NCBI RefSeq assembly: GCF_019550915.1
Contig: NZ_JAHWCI010000002.1
Location: forward strand, 372,001-436,000
Length of the DNA stretch: 64,000 nucleotides
DNA from: Mumia sp. zg.B17
GTDB lineage: Bacteria; Actinomycetota; Actinomycetes; Propionibacteriales; Nocardioidaceae
Reading direction: 5' to 3'
Position 1 is the first letter of the stretch. Each line of letters begins with the position of its first letter. The notes beneath the pieces were generated by a model. That model saw nothing but the letters and a program-made list of their open reading frames with translations. It was not told the DNA's origin and searched no databases. Of the stretch, positions 22,683 through 34,632 are shown piece after piece. The translations under genes and the position numbers were made by a program.

Positions 22683-23783
22683 TCAGCCCCAGCGGCGCAT
22701 GATCATGCCGACACGCGGCTTCGGGCGGAACCACGATGACTTGTGCGGCAGGAGCCGACCGGTAGTCGCCGCCCGTGTCACGGTCTCCAGAGACGGCGTC
22801 GCCAGCAGGAGCGAGACGCCGCCCTCCTCCTTGGCGATGCGCGCGGCCGCGTCCAGGTCGGGCTCGTAGCTGACCGCGTCGGACTCCAGCCCGTGGTGGG
22901 GGGTGAAGACGTCCTCGACCCAGCACGATGCGCACTCGTACGCGTCGACGCCCAGGAACCGTCGCCCGTCCGTCAGCACGCAGCGCGTCTCGCTGACGGC
23001 GATGAACTCCGCAGCGGCCTCGACGCCGGCAAGCTCGAGGGCGGGCAGCGGCAGGCCCAGCAGCGCTTCGTCGAGGTTGAGCTGTGCGACGAACCGGTGG
23101 ATCGGGCCGACCGTGAGGACGGGCTGGTCGAGCACGAGCGTGAGCGCGAGTCGGCCCTCACGCTCGGGGGCGGTGCGCCACGCGGCATAACGGTGGTGGC
23201 CGTCGGCGATGACGAGCTGCTGGTCCGCGAGGCGCTCGCTGACCGCTCGAAGAGTCTCCGGGTCGGTGATCGCCCAGATCTCGTCCGACCGGCCGAGGTC
23301 CTCCGCCACGTGGTCGGCTGGGCGGTCCGTCGCCGCCGCCAGCAGGGGACCGATCGGCTCCCGCGTGGTGTAGGCGGTGATCGGCTCCCACTGGGCCCGC
23401 GTCGCCTCGGCGAGGCGGGCCTGCCGGATCGCGTACGCGGCGATCACGTCCTCGTGCGGGCGAAGGTTGCCCGCCTCGAGGTCGACGAGCACGACGACGC
23501 CGAGGGCCTCGTGGCCGTCCTCGACCGTGCGGTACGCGTAGAAGGCGGGCTCCGCGTCGATGCCGAGCGTGCCGTCGTCCATCCACTCATGGGCGACGCG
23601 CGTCGCCTGATGGGGGTCGTCGCTCCTGAACGCAGGCTCGAGCAGCCGGAGCACGTGGTGCTCGGGCAGGTCTCGAGGGGCCCGTGACCAGGACGCCGAC
23701 GGCACGTAGGTACGGGTCGAGACGACGGCGGAGCCGCCGCGGAAGCCCACAGCCCGGAACGGTCGGATGACGGCGTTGTCCAC
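22683..23783 (-). CDS. DUF1015 (SerK-like) family protein
   Basis: 366 residues from GTG 23783; a longer frame exists but would run into the divergent HAD gene. The start VIRPFRAVGFRGG and the motifs RTYVPSASW, YAYRT, IADGHHRYAAW (about residues 192-202) and KEEGGVSLLLATPS belong to DUF1015. This family includes the archaeal ADP-dependent free serine kinase SerK. In bacteria it often sits near serine or NAD genes, but the activity is not shown here. Divergent from the HAD gene with 43 bp between them. Confidence 0.85.
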   Translation of the reverse strand: MDNAVIRPFRAVGFRGGSAVVSTRTYVPSASWSRAPRDLPEHHVLRLLEPAFRSDDPHQATRVAHEWMDDGTLGIDAEPAFYAYRTVEDGHEALGVVVLVDLEAGNLRPHEDVIAAYAIRQARLAEATRAQWEPITAYTTREPIGPLLAAATDRPADHVAEDLGRSDEIWAITDPETLRAVSERLADQQLVIADGHHRYAAWRTAPEREGRLALTLVLDQPVLTVGPIHRFVAQLNLDEALLGLPLPALELAGVEAAAEFIAVSETRCVLTDGRRFLGVDAYECASCWVEDVFTPHHGLESDAVSYEPDLDAAARIAKEEGGVSLLLATPSLETVTRAATTGRLLPHKSSWFRPKPRVGMIMRRWG

Positions 23784-23826
23784 CGGTGCATCGTAGGCCA
23801 GACGTCGTGGCCCTACGCTGGTCGCG

Positions 23827-24951
23827 ATGCCCGACCACACGCTCAAACCTGCCGCCGCCTCGTGGGCGGACGCCTCCTCCGACTCCCGCCGGCGCCCGAC
23901 CGTGCGCCTCTCCGCCTGCGACGACCCGCTCCGGGAGCGCTACGACGTCGCGATGCTCGATCTCGACGGCGTCGTCTACCGCGGCGAGGACGCGATCGAG
24001 CACGTCGCCGAGAACCTCGCGGAGGCCCACAAGGCGGGCCTGCGACTCGCCTACGTGACCAACAACGCTGCGAGGACGCCCGACGCTGTGGTGGCCAAGC
24101 TCCGCGGGCTCGGCATGCCGACCGACGACGACGGCGTGGTCACCTCGGCCCAGGCGGCGGGGCGACTTCTCGCGGGCCTTGTACCGGCGGGCTCCCGCGT
24201 CCTCGTCGTCGGCGGCGAGGGCCTGAGGCGCGCGGTCGAGGAGCACGGTCTCGTCGTGGTGACGTCTGCTGACGACGAGCCGGCAGCCGTGGTCCAGGGC
24301 TTCTCGCCCGACCTCGGATGGAAGCAGCTGGCAGAGGCAGCGTACGCGGTCTCGACCGGCATCCCCTGGGTCGCGAGCAACACGGACGGGTCGATCCCGA
24401 CCGCGCGCGGTCTCGCTCCCGGCAACGGCACCCTCGTCGCTGCCGTCGCCACCGCCACCGGGCGTCGGCCGGAGGTTGCGGGCAAGCCGTACCCGCCGCT
24501 CTTCGACGAGACGGTCCTCCGCGTCGGTGGGTCGCACCCGCTCGTCGTCGGCGACCGGCTCGACACCGACATCGAAGGCGCCAACAACGTCGGAGCCGAC
24601 AGCCTCCTCGTGCTGACCGGCGTCAGTGATCTCGACGCCGTGGTCACCGCAGCGCCTCCCGTGCGTCCCACCTACGTCGCGCCGGACCTGCGCGCCCTTT
24701 CGCTGCCGCAGACCGCGGTGGAGGTCGTGGACGGCTCCGCACGCTGTGGCCGGCACACGGTCCGTGCCGAGCGAGGCGCCCTCGTCGTGGACGGCGCGCC
24801 GGGGGTGGACGAGCCGCTGTCGGCCGTCGAGCTGCTGCGTGCCGTCGTGGCGTTGTCGTGGCACCACCACGACGAGGTGGCGGGGGAGTCGGGGTCGCGG
24901 CTCGACCTCTCTGCCGTCCGTGCCGCCCTCGGGGGCTGGGGAGTGCGATGA
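23827..24951 (+). CDS. HAD superfamily (class IIA, NagD/PGP-like) phosphatase
   Basis: 374 residues. Motif I DLDGVVYRGED (Asp nucleophile at about 44), motif II VTNN (about 78), a C2-type cap, Lys in GKPYPPLFDE and motif IV VVGDRLDTDIEGANN are all present. IIA members dephosphorylate small metabolites such as 2-phosphoglycolate or nucleotides. The C-terminal ~90 residues after VTAAPPVRPTYVAPDL form an added domain seen in actinobacterial homologues. First gene of the co-oriented series leading to tlyA and nadK. Confidence 0.9.
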   Translation: MPDHTLKPAAASWADASSDSRRRPTVRLSACDDPLRERYDVAMLDLDGVVYRGEDAIEHVAENLAEAHKAGLRLAYVTNNAARTPDAVVAKLRGLGMPTDDDGVVTSAQAAGRLLAGLVPAGSRVLVVGGEGLRRAVEEHGLVVVTSADDEPAAVVQGFSPDLGWKQLAEAAYAVSTGIPWVASNTDGSIPTARGLAPGNGTLVAAVATATGRRPEVAGKPYPPLFDETVLRVGGSHPLVVGDRLDTDIEGANNVGADSLLVLTGVSDLDAVVTAAPPVRPTYVAPDLRALSLPQTAVEVVDGSARCGRHTVRAERGALVVDGAPGVDEPLSAVELLRAVVALSWHHHDEVAGESGSRLDLSAVRAALGGWGVR

Positions 24952-24979
24952 TCGATCCGGTGACACGAAGGAGCGCGAG

Positions 24980-25243
24980 ATGACCGAAGGCGCCTCCGAG
25001 CGCGAGACCCCGGGCCTGCGACCGGGTCCCCGTCCAGGATCTCCGAGCCCGCGACCGGCCCCGCCCCAGGCGGTGCCCGCCGACGAGGACGGGCCGGACC
25101 CCCGTGTCCAGGCGGTCCTCTCCGACCTCGAGAAGCTCGCCGAGCTGCCGGTCGGCGAGCACCTCGCGGTGTACGAGCGGGTGCACGCCAAGCTCCGCGA
25201 GGTCCTGCAGACGGCCGGCCAGCAACCACCCGAGACCCCGTGA
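24980..25243 (+). CDS. small conserved protein between the HAD gene and tlyA
   Basis: 87 residues, ATG 24980 with AAGGAG 9 nt upstream. A Pro/Arg-rich N-terminal half is followed by a short helical part (VQAVLSDLEKLAELPVGEH ... LREVLQTA). The stop overlaps the GTG of tlyA, so it is co-translated. Homologous small ORFs are commonly found at this place in actinobacteria; function unknown. Confidence 0.75.
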   Translation: MTEGASERETPGLRPGPRPGSPSPRPAPPQAVPADEDGPDPRVQAVLSDLEKLAELPVGEHLAVYERVHAKLREVLQTAGQQPPETP

Positions 25244-26073
25244 GCCGACGGATCCGGCTCGACGCGGAGCTCGTACGCCGTGGGCTCGCGCGGTCGCGCG
25301 AGCAGGCGAGCGACCTCATCACCGCGGGACGGGTGACGGTGGACGGCGCTCGAGCGTCGAAGCCGGCGACCCAGGTCACCACCGATCAGGCGGTGGTCGT
25401 CCGCGACGTGGAGAACGACCCGGGGTACGCCTCCCGGGGCGCCTACAAGCTGCTGGGTGCGCTCGAGGCCTTCGAGCCGCTCGGCCTCGCCGTCGACGGA
25501 CGCCGGTGCCTCGACGCCGGTGCCTCGACGGGTGGCTTCACCGACGTCCTGCTGCGGCGTGGTGTGAAGGAGGTCGTGGCCGTCGACGTCGGCTACGGCC
25601 AGCTCGTCTGGGCGCTCCAGACGGACCCTCGCGTGGTGGTCCACGACCGGACCAACGTGCGCGAGCTCGAGCGGGAGACGATCGGTGGGCCGGTCGACCT
25701 GGTCGTGTCGGACCTGTCGTTCATCTCGCTCACGTTGGTGATGCCCGCGTTCGCGCGGGTCTGCGTCGACGACGGCGACCTGGTCCTGATGGTGAAGCCG
25801 CAGTTCGAGGTGGGCAAGGACCGCGTCGGCAAGAAGGGCGTCGTCCGTGACCCGGCGCTCCACGTGGACGCGGTCGTGGGGGTGTGCCGCGCGGCGGAGG
25901 GCGTCGGATGGGGCACCCGAGCGGTGGCCGCCAGCCCGTTGCCTGGCCCGAGCGGCAACGTCGAGTACTTTGGGTGGTTCCGGCGGGACGCTCCGCCCGT
26001 CGTCGAGGACGACGTCCGCGCGGCGGTGGACGCAGGACCGTTGGGATCACCGAGCGGACGGGAGCACCAGTGA
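25240..26073 (+). CDS. tlyA: TlyA rRNA 2'-O-methyltransferase
   Basis: 277 residues from a GTG in a GTGA overlap. N-terminal S4 RNA-binding domain (RLDAELVRRGLARSREQASDLITAGRVTVDG, 5-35), then an FtsJ-like methyltransferase domain: CLDAGASTGGFTDVLL (SAM site, about 90-105), DVGYGQL, DLSFISL and the catalytic Lys in MVKPQFE. TlyA methylates 16S C1409 and 23S C1920 and its loss gives capreomycin resistance in mycobacteria. The 3' end overlaps the nadK start. Confidence 0.95.
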   Translation: MSRRIRLDAELVRRGLARSREQASDLITAGRVTVDGARASKPATQVTTDQAVVVRDVENDPGYASRGAYKLLGALEAFEPLGLAVDGRRCLDAGASTGGFTDVLLRRGVKEVVAVDVGYGQLVWALQTDPRVVVHDRTNVRELERETIGGPVDLVVSDLSFISLTLVMPAFARVCVDDGDLVLMVKPQFEVGKDRVGKKGVVRDPALHVDAVVGVCRAAEGVGWGTRAVAASPLPGPSGNVEYFGWFRRDAPPVVEDDVRAAVDAGPLGSPSGREHQ

Positions 26074-27047
26074 GCACTGCACCATCGACCAGCGGTGGGC
26101 GGCGCGTGCTGATCCTCGCCCACACCGGCCGCGACGAGGCCAGCAAGGTCGCCGCTGAGTTCGCCCGAGCGATGGTGTCCGAGGGCATCGCCGTCCGCGT
26201 CGTGTCCGAGGACGCACCTGCCTTGGAGCGCTGGGGTCTCCCGGACGCGGAGATCGTCCCGGTCGAGCCCGCAGCGGGACGTGGCTGCGAGCTCGCGGTG
26301 GTGTTCGGTGGCGACGGGACCCTGCTGCGCGCTGCCGAGCTCGTCCGCGAGTGCGGCACGCCGCTGGTCGGTGTCAACCTCGGCCACGTCGGCTTCCTGG
26401 CGGAGGCGGACGTGGACGATCTCGACCACACGGTGCGACGGGTCGTCGAGCGCCGCTACACCGTCGAGGAGCGGATGACCGTCGACGCGCGCGTCTTCGT
26501 CGACGACCAGGAGGTCGCCCACAGCTGGGCGCTCAACGAGGCCACCGTGGAGAAGGCGTCCCGGGAGCGGATGCTCGAGGTCGTCGTGGCGATCGACGAC
26601 CGCCCGGTCTCGCGCTGGGGCTGCGACGGCGTGGTCTGTGCGACGCCCACCGGCTCCACGGCCTACAACTTCAGCGCCGGCGGCCCGGTGGTCTGGCCCG
26701 AGGTGCAGGCGCTCCTCATGGTGCCGATCAGTGCGCACGCGCTGTTCGCCCGCCCGATGGTCGTCTCACCGACGTCGCTCCTGGCGATCCAGGTGATCCC
26801 CGAGGCACCGTCCTCCGGAGTCCTGTGGTGCGATGGACGACGGACGTACGACCTGCCGCCCGGTGCGCGCGTCGAGGTCCGGCAGGGCGACAAGAACATC
26901 CGCCTCGCCCGCCTCCACCAGGCACCGTTCACCGACCGCCTCGTGCGCAAGTTCGACCTGCCCGTGAGCGGCTGGCGGGGGTCCGCGGCGAACCGCATCA
27001 GCGCGGAGGACCGGCGGAGCCCCTACGGCGGATCGAAGGAGGGCTGA
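26070..27047 (+). CDS. nadK: NAD kinase
   Basis: 325 residues. The GTG at 26070 (GGGAG upstream, overlapping the tlyA stop) is preferred over longer frames. GGDGT (80-84) is the catalytic ATP-binding motif, followed by GVNLGHVGFLAE, the NE motif (LNEATVEK) and TPTGSTAYNFSAGGPVV, all diagnostic. Makes NADP from NAD in the cytoplasm. Confidence 0.97.
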   Translation: MSTAPSTSGGRRVLILAHTGRDEASKVAAEFARAMVSEGIAVRVVSEDAPALERWGLPDAEIVPVEPAAGRGCELAVVFGGDGTLLRAAELVRECGTPLVGVNLGHVGFLAEADVDDLDHTVRRVVERRYTVEERMTVDARVFVDDQEVAHSWALNEATVEKASRERMLEVVVAIDDRPVSRWGCDGVVCATPTGSTAYNFSAGGPVVWPEVQALLMVPISAHALFARPMVVSPTSLLAIQVIPEAPSSGVLWCDGRRTYDLPPGARVEVRQGDKNIRLARLHQAPFTDRLVRKFDLPVSGWRGSAANRISAEDRRSPYGGSKEG

Positions 27048-27054
27048 GGCGCTC

Positions 27055-28758
27055 GTGTGGCAGGAGATCAGGCTGTCGTCGCTGGGCGTGATCGCCGACG
27101 CCGAGCTCGAGCTCGGTCCCGGGCTCACGGTCATCACCGGCGAGACGGGTGCGGGCAAGACCATGGTCGTGACCGCACTCGGACTGCTGCGCGGGTCGCG
27201 CGCGGACTCCGGGCTGGTCCGGCACGGCGCGGACCGGCTGCGGGTCGAGGCGACCGTCGACGTCGGGGCGCTGCCCGGGGTCCGGGCGCTCCTCGACGAG
27301 ACGCCTGCGGAGACCGAGGGCGACGAGCTCGTCCTGGCCCGGACGATCGGCAAGGACGGCCGCTCCCGGGCGTACCTCGGCGGCGCGTCGGTGCCCGCCG
27401 GGATGCTGGCCCGCCTGAGCGAGCAGCTGGTGGCGGTCCACGGACAGTCGGACCAGCACCGGCTGCTGCGGACGGGTGCCCAGCGTGCGGCGCTCGACCG
27501 CTTCGGTGACGTCGAGGCGCTGCTGGAGGACTACCGACCGGCCTACTCCCGGCTGCTCGAAGCACGCCGCACGCTCGACGACCTGACGTCGGCCGGCCAG
27601 GAACGCGCCCGCGAGCTCGACGTCCTCGTCTTCGGTCTCGACGAGATCGCGGCCGTCGCCCCTGAGGAGGGGGAGGACGACGCGCTCCGCATCGAGGAGG
27701 CGCGACTCGCCCACGCGGAGTCGCTCGCTCTCGCCGCCGCGGAGGCGCACAGTCTGCTGTCCGACACCGACGACGCCTCCGACGTGCTCGACCTGCTGGG
27801 CCGTGCGAGCGCCCTGCTCGACGGCGTCCGCGAGCACGACCCGGCTCTCGACGTCCAGGCGCGCCGGCTGGACGAGGTGCGGTTCACCGTCAGCGACGTC
27901 GCGGGCGAGCTGGCCTCGTACTCCGACGGCGTGGAGGTCGACCCGGCACGGCTGGCGGGGGTGTCCGAGCGTCGGGCGGCCCTGGCCGGGCTGACCCGCA
28001 AGTACGGTCCCACGGTGGCTGACGTCCTTCGTTGGGCCGAGGAGGCGCAGGTCCGCGTGACGACGCTGCAGGGCGACGACGGTCGCATCGCCGAGCTCGC
28101 GGACGAGATCGCGGCCCTGGAGAGCGAGCTGCTCGCGCAGGCGGCGACGATCACCGCCCGTCGCCGCGAGTCGGCCGTACGCCTGGCGGCCGAGGTCGGT
28201 GCGGAGCTCGAGGCGCTCGCGATGCCCCACGCGCGGCTCGACGTGCAGGTGGACGCGCCGGCCTCGCCGACGCCGGCCGATCTCGGTCCTGACGGTGTGG
28301 ACGCGGTCGAGATGCTGCTGGCCGCCAACGCTGGTGCGGCCCCTCGGCCTCTCGCCAAGGGAGCCAGCGGCGGAGAGCTCTCCCGCGTGATGCTGGCGCT
28401 CGAGGTGGTGCTGGCCGACCGCGCCAGCGTGCCGACGTTCGTCTTCGACGAGGTCGACGCCGGGATCGGGGGACGCGCTGCCATCGAGGTGGGGCGTCGG
28501 CTGGCCCGGCTCGCGGCGAACGCCCAGGTCCTCGTCGTGACCCACCTGCCGCAGGTCGCGGCGTTCGGAGACCGGCACTACCACGTGCTCAAGTCCGACG
28601 ACGGCACGGTCACCACGAGCGGGGTCGGCCTGCTCGACGACGACGCACGCGTGGCGGAGCTGTCACGGATGCTCGCCGGGCTGGAGGGGTCGGCGACGGC
28701 CGAGGCCCACGCCCGTGAGCTCGTCGACCTGGCGGCGGAGGATCGCGCCCTCCGCTGA
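27055..28758 (+). CDS. recN: DNA repair protein RecN
   Basis: 567 residues, GTG 27055 with GAAGGAGGG upstream. SMC-like layout: Walker A GETGAGKT (29-36) at the N-terminus, a coiled-coil middle (about 160-370), then the signature KGASGGELSRVM (about 434-446) and Walker B FVFDEVDAGIGG (about 462). Holds and organises DNA ends in double-strand break repair. Seven bases separate it from nadK. Confidence 0.97.
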   Translation: MWQEIRLSSLGVIADAELELGPGLTVITGETGAGKTMVVTALGLLRGSRADSGLVRHGADRLRVEATVDVGALPGVRALLDETPAETEGDELVLARTIGKDGRSRAYLGGASVPAGMLARLSEQLVAVHGQSDQHRLLRTGAQRAALDRFGDVEALLEDYRPAYSRLLEARRTLDDLTSAGQERARELDVLVFGLDEIAAVAPEEGEDDALRIEEARLAHAESLALAAAEAHSLLSDTDDASDVLDLLGRASALLDGVREHDPALDVQARRLDEVRFTVSDVAGELASYSDGVEVDPARLAGVSERRAALAGLTRKYGPTVADVLRWAEEAQVRVTTLQGDDGRIAELADEIAALESELLAQAATITARRRESAVRLAAEVGAELEALAMPHARLDVQVDAPASPTPADLGPDGVDAVEMLLAANAGAAPRPLAKGASGGELSRVMLALEVVLADRASVPTFVFDEVDAGIGGRAAIEVGRRLARLAANAQVLVVTHLPQVAAFGDRHYHVLKSDDGTVTTSGVGLLDDDARVAELSRMLAGLEGSATAEAHARELVDLAAEDRALR

Positions 28759-28851
28759 CGGTGGAGCGCGCTGACGGTGCGCCCTGAGCGGGCCAATCCG
28801 GACACGCCGGACGGCCCAGGGTGCGCCGATCCCCGCAGGGCCGGTGGCAGC

Positions 28852-30027
28852 ATGGCGTCGGTGAGCCTGCTGAACCTCCGCCGTACGCCTCGCGACACCG
28901 ACCTCGACGTCATGGGACCGGTACGCCTCGTACGCAGCGCACGAGACATCAGACGCGTCCGCTCCGGCGACGTGGCCGTGGCGGACCTGCCGGACCTGGA
29001 CCGCAGTGCCGCCGAAGAGCTCCGTGAGCGGGGGGTCGTCGCGGTCGTCAACGCCGCCACCTCCAGCACGGGGCGCTATCCGAATCTCGGCCCCCAGGTG
29101 CTGGTGGGTGCGGGCGTCCCTCTGCTCGACGCCGTCGGCTCCGAGGTCCTCACGTCGCTCAAGGACGGCGAAACGGTCGGACTCGACGGGACGAGGCTCG
29201 TCCGTGGCGACGAGCCCGTGGCCGAGGGCACGCTCGTGGACGCGACGGCGGTCGAGGAGCTGCTGAGCCGCGGACGCAACGGCATGTCGAGGCAGATGGA
29301 GACGCTGGCGGCCAACAGCGGCGAGTACCTGCGCCGCGAGCACGCCATGCTCCTCGAGGGCGTCGGCGTGCCGGAGCTCACCACGAGCCTCGCCGGTCGC
29401 GAGGTCGTCGTCGTGCTGCCGGGCGCGGACGCCCGCGCCGAGATCCGGTCGATGAAGCGCTATCTGAAGGAGCGCAAGCCGGTCCTGGTCGGTGTCGACT
29501 CCGGCGCCGACGCGCTGATGGCCGCGGGCTACGAACCGGCGGTCGTGGTGGGTGACATCGCGCAGATGAGCGATCGCACCCTGCGGGTCGCCGGGGAGGT
29601 CGTCGTCACGGGGTCTCGTCGTCACGCGGAGTCGGAGGAGCGCCTGGAGCGACTGCAGCGCACGTCGGTGGGCTTTCCCGGTGCTAGCGGGTCGGAGGAG
29701 GCGGCGCTGCTCCTCGCGGATGCGCGGGGCGCCCGGGTCGTCGTGACCGTCGGCGGCTTCGGGACTCTCGAGGAGTTCCTCGACTCCGCCCGCTCGGGAG
29801 GCGCCACCCGGTTCCTCACCCGCCTTCGCCTCGGCGCGACGCTCGTGGACGCCAAGGCGATCACAGGGCTTCACCGTCCGCGGTTCACCTGGCTCCAGGT
29901 GCTCCTGGTCCTGCTCGTCGCCCTGGTCGCCCTGGGGGCGGCGATCGCGACCACCCCGGTCGGGGGAGAGTGGTTCGACTCCGCCCGCGACTGGCTGTCC
30001 ACCGCGATCCAGGAAGCCCGTGCCTGA
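28852..30027 (+). CDS. steA: SteA, putative cytokinetic ring protein
   Basis: 391 residues from ATG 28852. The middle has a thiamin-pyrophosphokinase-like fold (VVVLPGADARAEIRSMKRYL; KPVLVGVDSGADALMAAGYEPAVVVGDIAQMSD). A single membrane helix (WLQVLLVLLVALVALGAAI, about 345-365) is near the C-terminus. SteA with SteB acts at the septum in Corynebacterium; the M. tuberculosis orthologue position is Rv1697. The stop overlaps the next start (TGATG), so the pair is coupled. Confidence 0.88.
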   Translation: MASVSLLNLRRTPRDTDLDVMGPVRLVRSARDIRRVRSGDVAVADLPDLDRSAAEELRERGVVAVVNAATSSTGRYPNLGPQVLVGAGVPLLDAVGSEVLTSLKDGETVGLDGTRLVRGDEPVAEGTLVDATAVEELLSRGRNGMSRQMETLAANSGEYLRREHAMLLEGVGVPELTTSLAGREVVVVLPGADARAEIRSMKRYLKERKPVLVGVDSGADALMAAGYEPAVVVGDIAQMSDRTLRVAGEVVVTGSRRHAESEERLERLQRTSVGFPGASGSEEAALLLADARGARVVVTVGGFGTLEEFLDSARSGGATRFLTRLRLGATLVDAKAITGLHRPRFTWLQVLLVLLVALVALGAAIATTPVGGEWFDSARDWLSTAIQEARA

Positions 30028-30923
30028 TGCCCGTCCGCTCGCTGCTCGTCGTCGCCGCTGCGCTCCTGCTCGCTCTCGCCGGCGGGATCGCTCTCGGGAC
30101 CGGTGTGCTCGACGGTGCCGAGGCCCCGCCCGCCGCCGCGGAAACCTCCAGGTCGGCCGAGGACACTCCTGAGGACGTCGCTGCCCGCGGCCTCGCCGAG
30201 GCCTACCGCGACCAGCTCGGTGCGGCACCGCTGGCCGGCCGGCTCACCGGCAGGTCGGTCGTGATGGTCACCCTGCCTGGGGCCGCGGACTCGACCGTCG
30301 ACTCCGTCGACGCCGCACTGAAGGCGGCCGGAGCCACCGTGGTCGGTTCGGTGGCCGTCACCGACCGCATGCTCGACCCTGCTGACCGCCAGTTCGCTGT
30401 AGGCGTCGCCCAGCAGACCTTGAAGGGCGTGACCGACACGCCGACCGATGGGCTCGCCAACTACGAGGTGGTCGGAGCCGCGCTGGGACGTGGGCTCGCG
30501 GCGAAGGCGACGACCGCGGTGGACGCCCCCGCGCAGACGATCGTCTCGGCACTCACCGAGGCGAAGCTGGTGGGGACCGCGCAGGCGCCGGCGTCGCGCG
30601 CTCAGCTGGCGCTGGTGGTCGCGGGGACGGACGAGACCTTCGAGAGTGGACGCGGTGAGCTGTTGGCCACCATGGTCTCCGGGATGGACTCAGCGGGCCT
30701 GGGGAGCCTCGTGGTCGGCCCGGTGGGCTCGGGTGCCCCCGACGGCGCGGTCGAGGCCGTCCGCGCGTCGCCGTCTGCCGAGAGCGTGTCGACGGTCGAC
30801 GTGGTCGGGGTGCCGTTCGGAGACGTCGCCCTCGTGACCGCCCTGCAGCAGGAGAGCAGCGGGAAGGCCGGACACTTCGGCACCTCGGGCGCGGCCGACG
30901 GTGATCTGCCAACGCCCGGATGA
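30027..30923 (+). CDS. steB: SteB / MctB-like membrane-anchored protein
   Basis: 298 residues. N-terminal signal-anchor (SLLVVAAALLLALAGGIALG, 5-24), a short coiled coil, then an extracytoplasmic domain with GRSVVMVTLPGA and NYEVVGAALGRGL. This is the DUF3186 family, annotated as copper transporter MctB (Rv1698) in M. tuberculosis and as SteB, the septal partner of SteA, in Corynebacterium. No Cys-rich copper site is visible here, so the cell-division role fits better. Confidence 0.88.
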   Translation: MPVRSLLVVAAALLLALAGGIALGTGVLDGAEAPPAAAETSRSAEDTPEDVAARGLAEAYRDQLGAAPLAGRLTGRSVVMVTLPGAADSTVDSVDAALKAAGATVVGSVAVTDRMLDPADRQFAVGVAQQTLKGVTDTPTDGLANYEVVGAALGRGLAAKATTAVDAPAQTIVSALTEAKLVGTAQAPASRAQLALVVAGTDETFESGRGELLATMVSGMDSAGLGSLVVGPVGSGAPDGAVEAVRASPSAESVSTVDVVGVPFGDVALVTALQQESSGKAGHFGTSGAADGDLPTPG

Positions 30924-31014
30924 CCTCGGCCTGGCCGGCCGAGTGTCGCAGGTCGCACGCGCCACGCCCCGCGGAGGTCCCGGACGTTGCCGGACCTTGA
31001 TAGGGTGAAATCCC

Positions 31015-31050
31015 GTGAACATGTGCATTGATCCGCCTGTGTTCCACTGA
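31015..31050 (+). promoter_or_regulatory. possible leaderless mini-ORF upstream of pyrG
   Basis: TAGGGT (31001-31006) is placed 8 bp before a GTG, as in actinobacterial leaderless transcripts, and the GTG opens an 11-codon frame (VNMCIDPPVFH, stop 31048-31050). Twelve bases later is a hairpin CGTCCGG-ACCAA-CCGGACG (31063-31081). It could be an attenuation-like leader for pyrG; evidence is weak. Confidence 0.25.
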
Positions 31051-33449
<2,399 letters not shown>

Positions 33450-33513
33450 GATCGGCTGTGTCGACGACCGCCCAGCGGCAACGCTGTCATGAGCGGTCCG
33501 GGAGGAGTGCACG

Positions 33514-34632
33514 ATGAGGATCGGCGTCCCACGCGAGGTCAAGGTCCACGAGTACCGCGTCGCGATCACCCCGGCGGGAGTGCGTGAGCTTCGGGAGGCG
33601 GGCCACGACGTGCTCGTCGAGGCCGGAGCCGGCGAGGGCTCCTCGATCTCCGACGACGAGTTCGTGCGTGCCGGGGCTGACATCCTCCCCGGTGCCGAGG
33701 GGGTCTGGGCGGCCGCTGACATGCTGCTGAAGGTCAAGGAGCCGATCCCCGAGGAGTACGCCCGGCTGCGACCCGACCAGGTGCTCTTCACCTACCTGCA
33801 CCTCGCCGCGTCGCGAGAGTGCACCGAGGCGTTGCTGGCGGCCGGGACCACGGCGATCGCGTACGAGACCGTGCAGACCGCCGACCGGGCGCTCCCGCTC
33901 CTCGCGCCGATGAGCGAGGTGGCGGGACGCCTCGCGTCTCAGGTGGGTGCCTACCACCTGCTGGCCCCCGAGGGCCGCGGCGTGCTCATGGGCGGCGTGC
34001 CCGGAGTGCATCCGGCCGACGTCGTCGTCCTCGGTGGGGGCGTGTCCGGCCGCAACGCTGCCGCGATCGCGCTCGGCATGGGGGCACGTGTCTCCCTGTT
34101 CGACATCAACGTCGGCCGGCTGCGCCAGCTCGACGCGGAGTTCGGCGGACGGCTCCAGACCGTCGCCTCGAACCGCTATCAGGTCGAGGGCGCGGTGGCT
34201 GAGGCCGATCTCGTCATCGGCGCGGTGCTCGTCCCGGGAGCCAAGGCGCCGCGCCTGGTGACCCACGAGATGGTCGCCACGATGCGACCCGGCAGCGTGC
34301 TCGTCGACATCGCGATCGACCAGGGCGGCTGCTTCGAGGACTCGCGTCCGACCACGCACCTCGCGCCGACGTTCGCGGTCGAGCGGTCGGTGTTCTACTG
34401 CGTCGCGAACATGCCTGGTGCGGTGCCGCACACGTCGACGTACGCGCTGACCAACGTGACCATGCCGTACGTCCTGGCGCTCGCCGAGCACGGGTGGCGC
34501 GAGGGGCTGCGGCTGGACCCTGCCCTCCGCGCCGGTCTCAACGTCCACGACGGCTCGGTGACCAACGAGGGGGTCGCGGAGGCGCACGCCATGACGTACG
34601 TCTCGCCCGACGCGGTCGTGGGGGTCTCGTGA
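33514..34632 (+). CDS. ald: alanine dehydrogenase
   Basis: 372 residues, ATG 33514 with [28 protein letters not shown] is the classic start; Lys74 (LLKVKEP) and His96 (FTYLHLA) are the catalytic pair, and [14 protein letters not shown] is the NAD site. Interconverts alanine and pyruvate. In M. tuberculosis ald lies elsewhere, so here it has moved into the pyrG-xerD interval. The GTG of xerD overlaps its stop. Confidence 0.97.
   Translation: MRIGVPREVKVHEYRVAITPAGVRELREAGHDVLVEAGAGEGSSISDDEFVRAGADILPGAEGVWAAADMLLKVKEPIPEEYARLRPDQVLFTYLHLAASRECTEALLAAGTTAIAYETVQTADRALPLLAPMSEVAGRLASQVGAYHLLAPEGRGVLMGGVPGVHPADVVVLGGGVSGRNAAAIALGMGARVSLFDINVGRLRQLDAEFGGRLQTVASNRYQVEGAVAEADLVIGAVLVPGAKAPRLVTHEMVATMRPGSVLVDIAIDQGGCFEDSRPTTHLAPTFAVERSVFYCVANMPGAVPHTSTYALTNVTMPYVLALAEHGWREGLRLDPALRAGLNVHDGSVTNEGVAEAHAMTYVSPDAVVGVS

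Noticed and set aside
30027-30923. A copper channel function for the MctB-like protein
   Set aside because: The name comes from M. tuberculosis; no metal-binding motif is seen here and the steA overlap favours a septal role.
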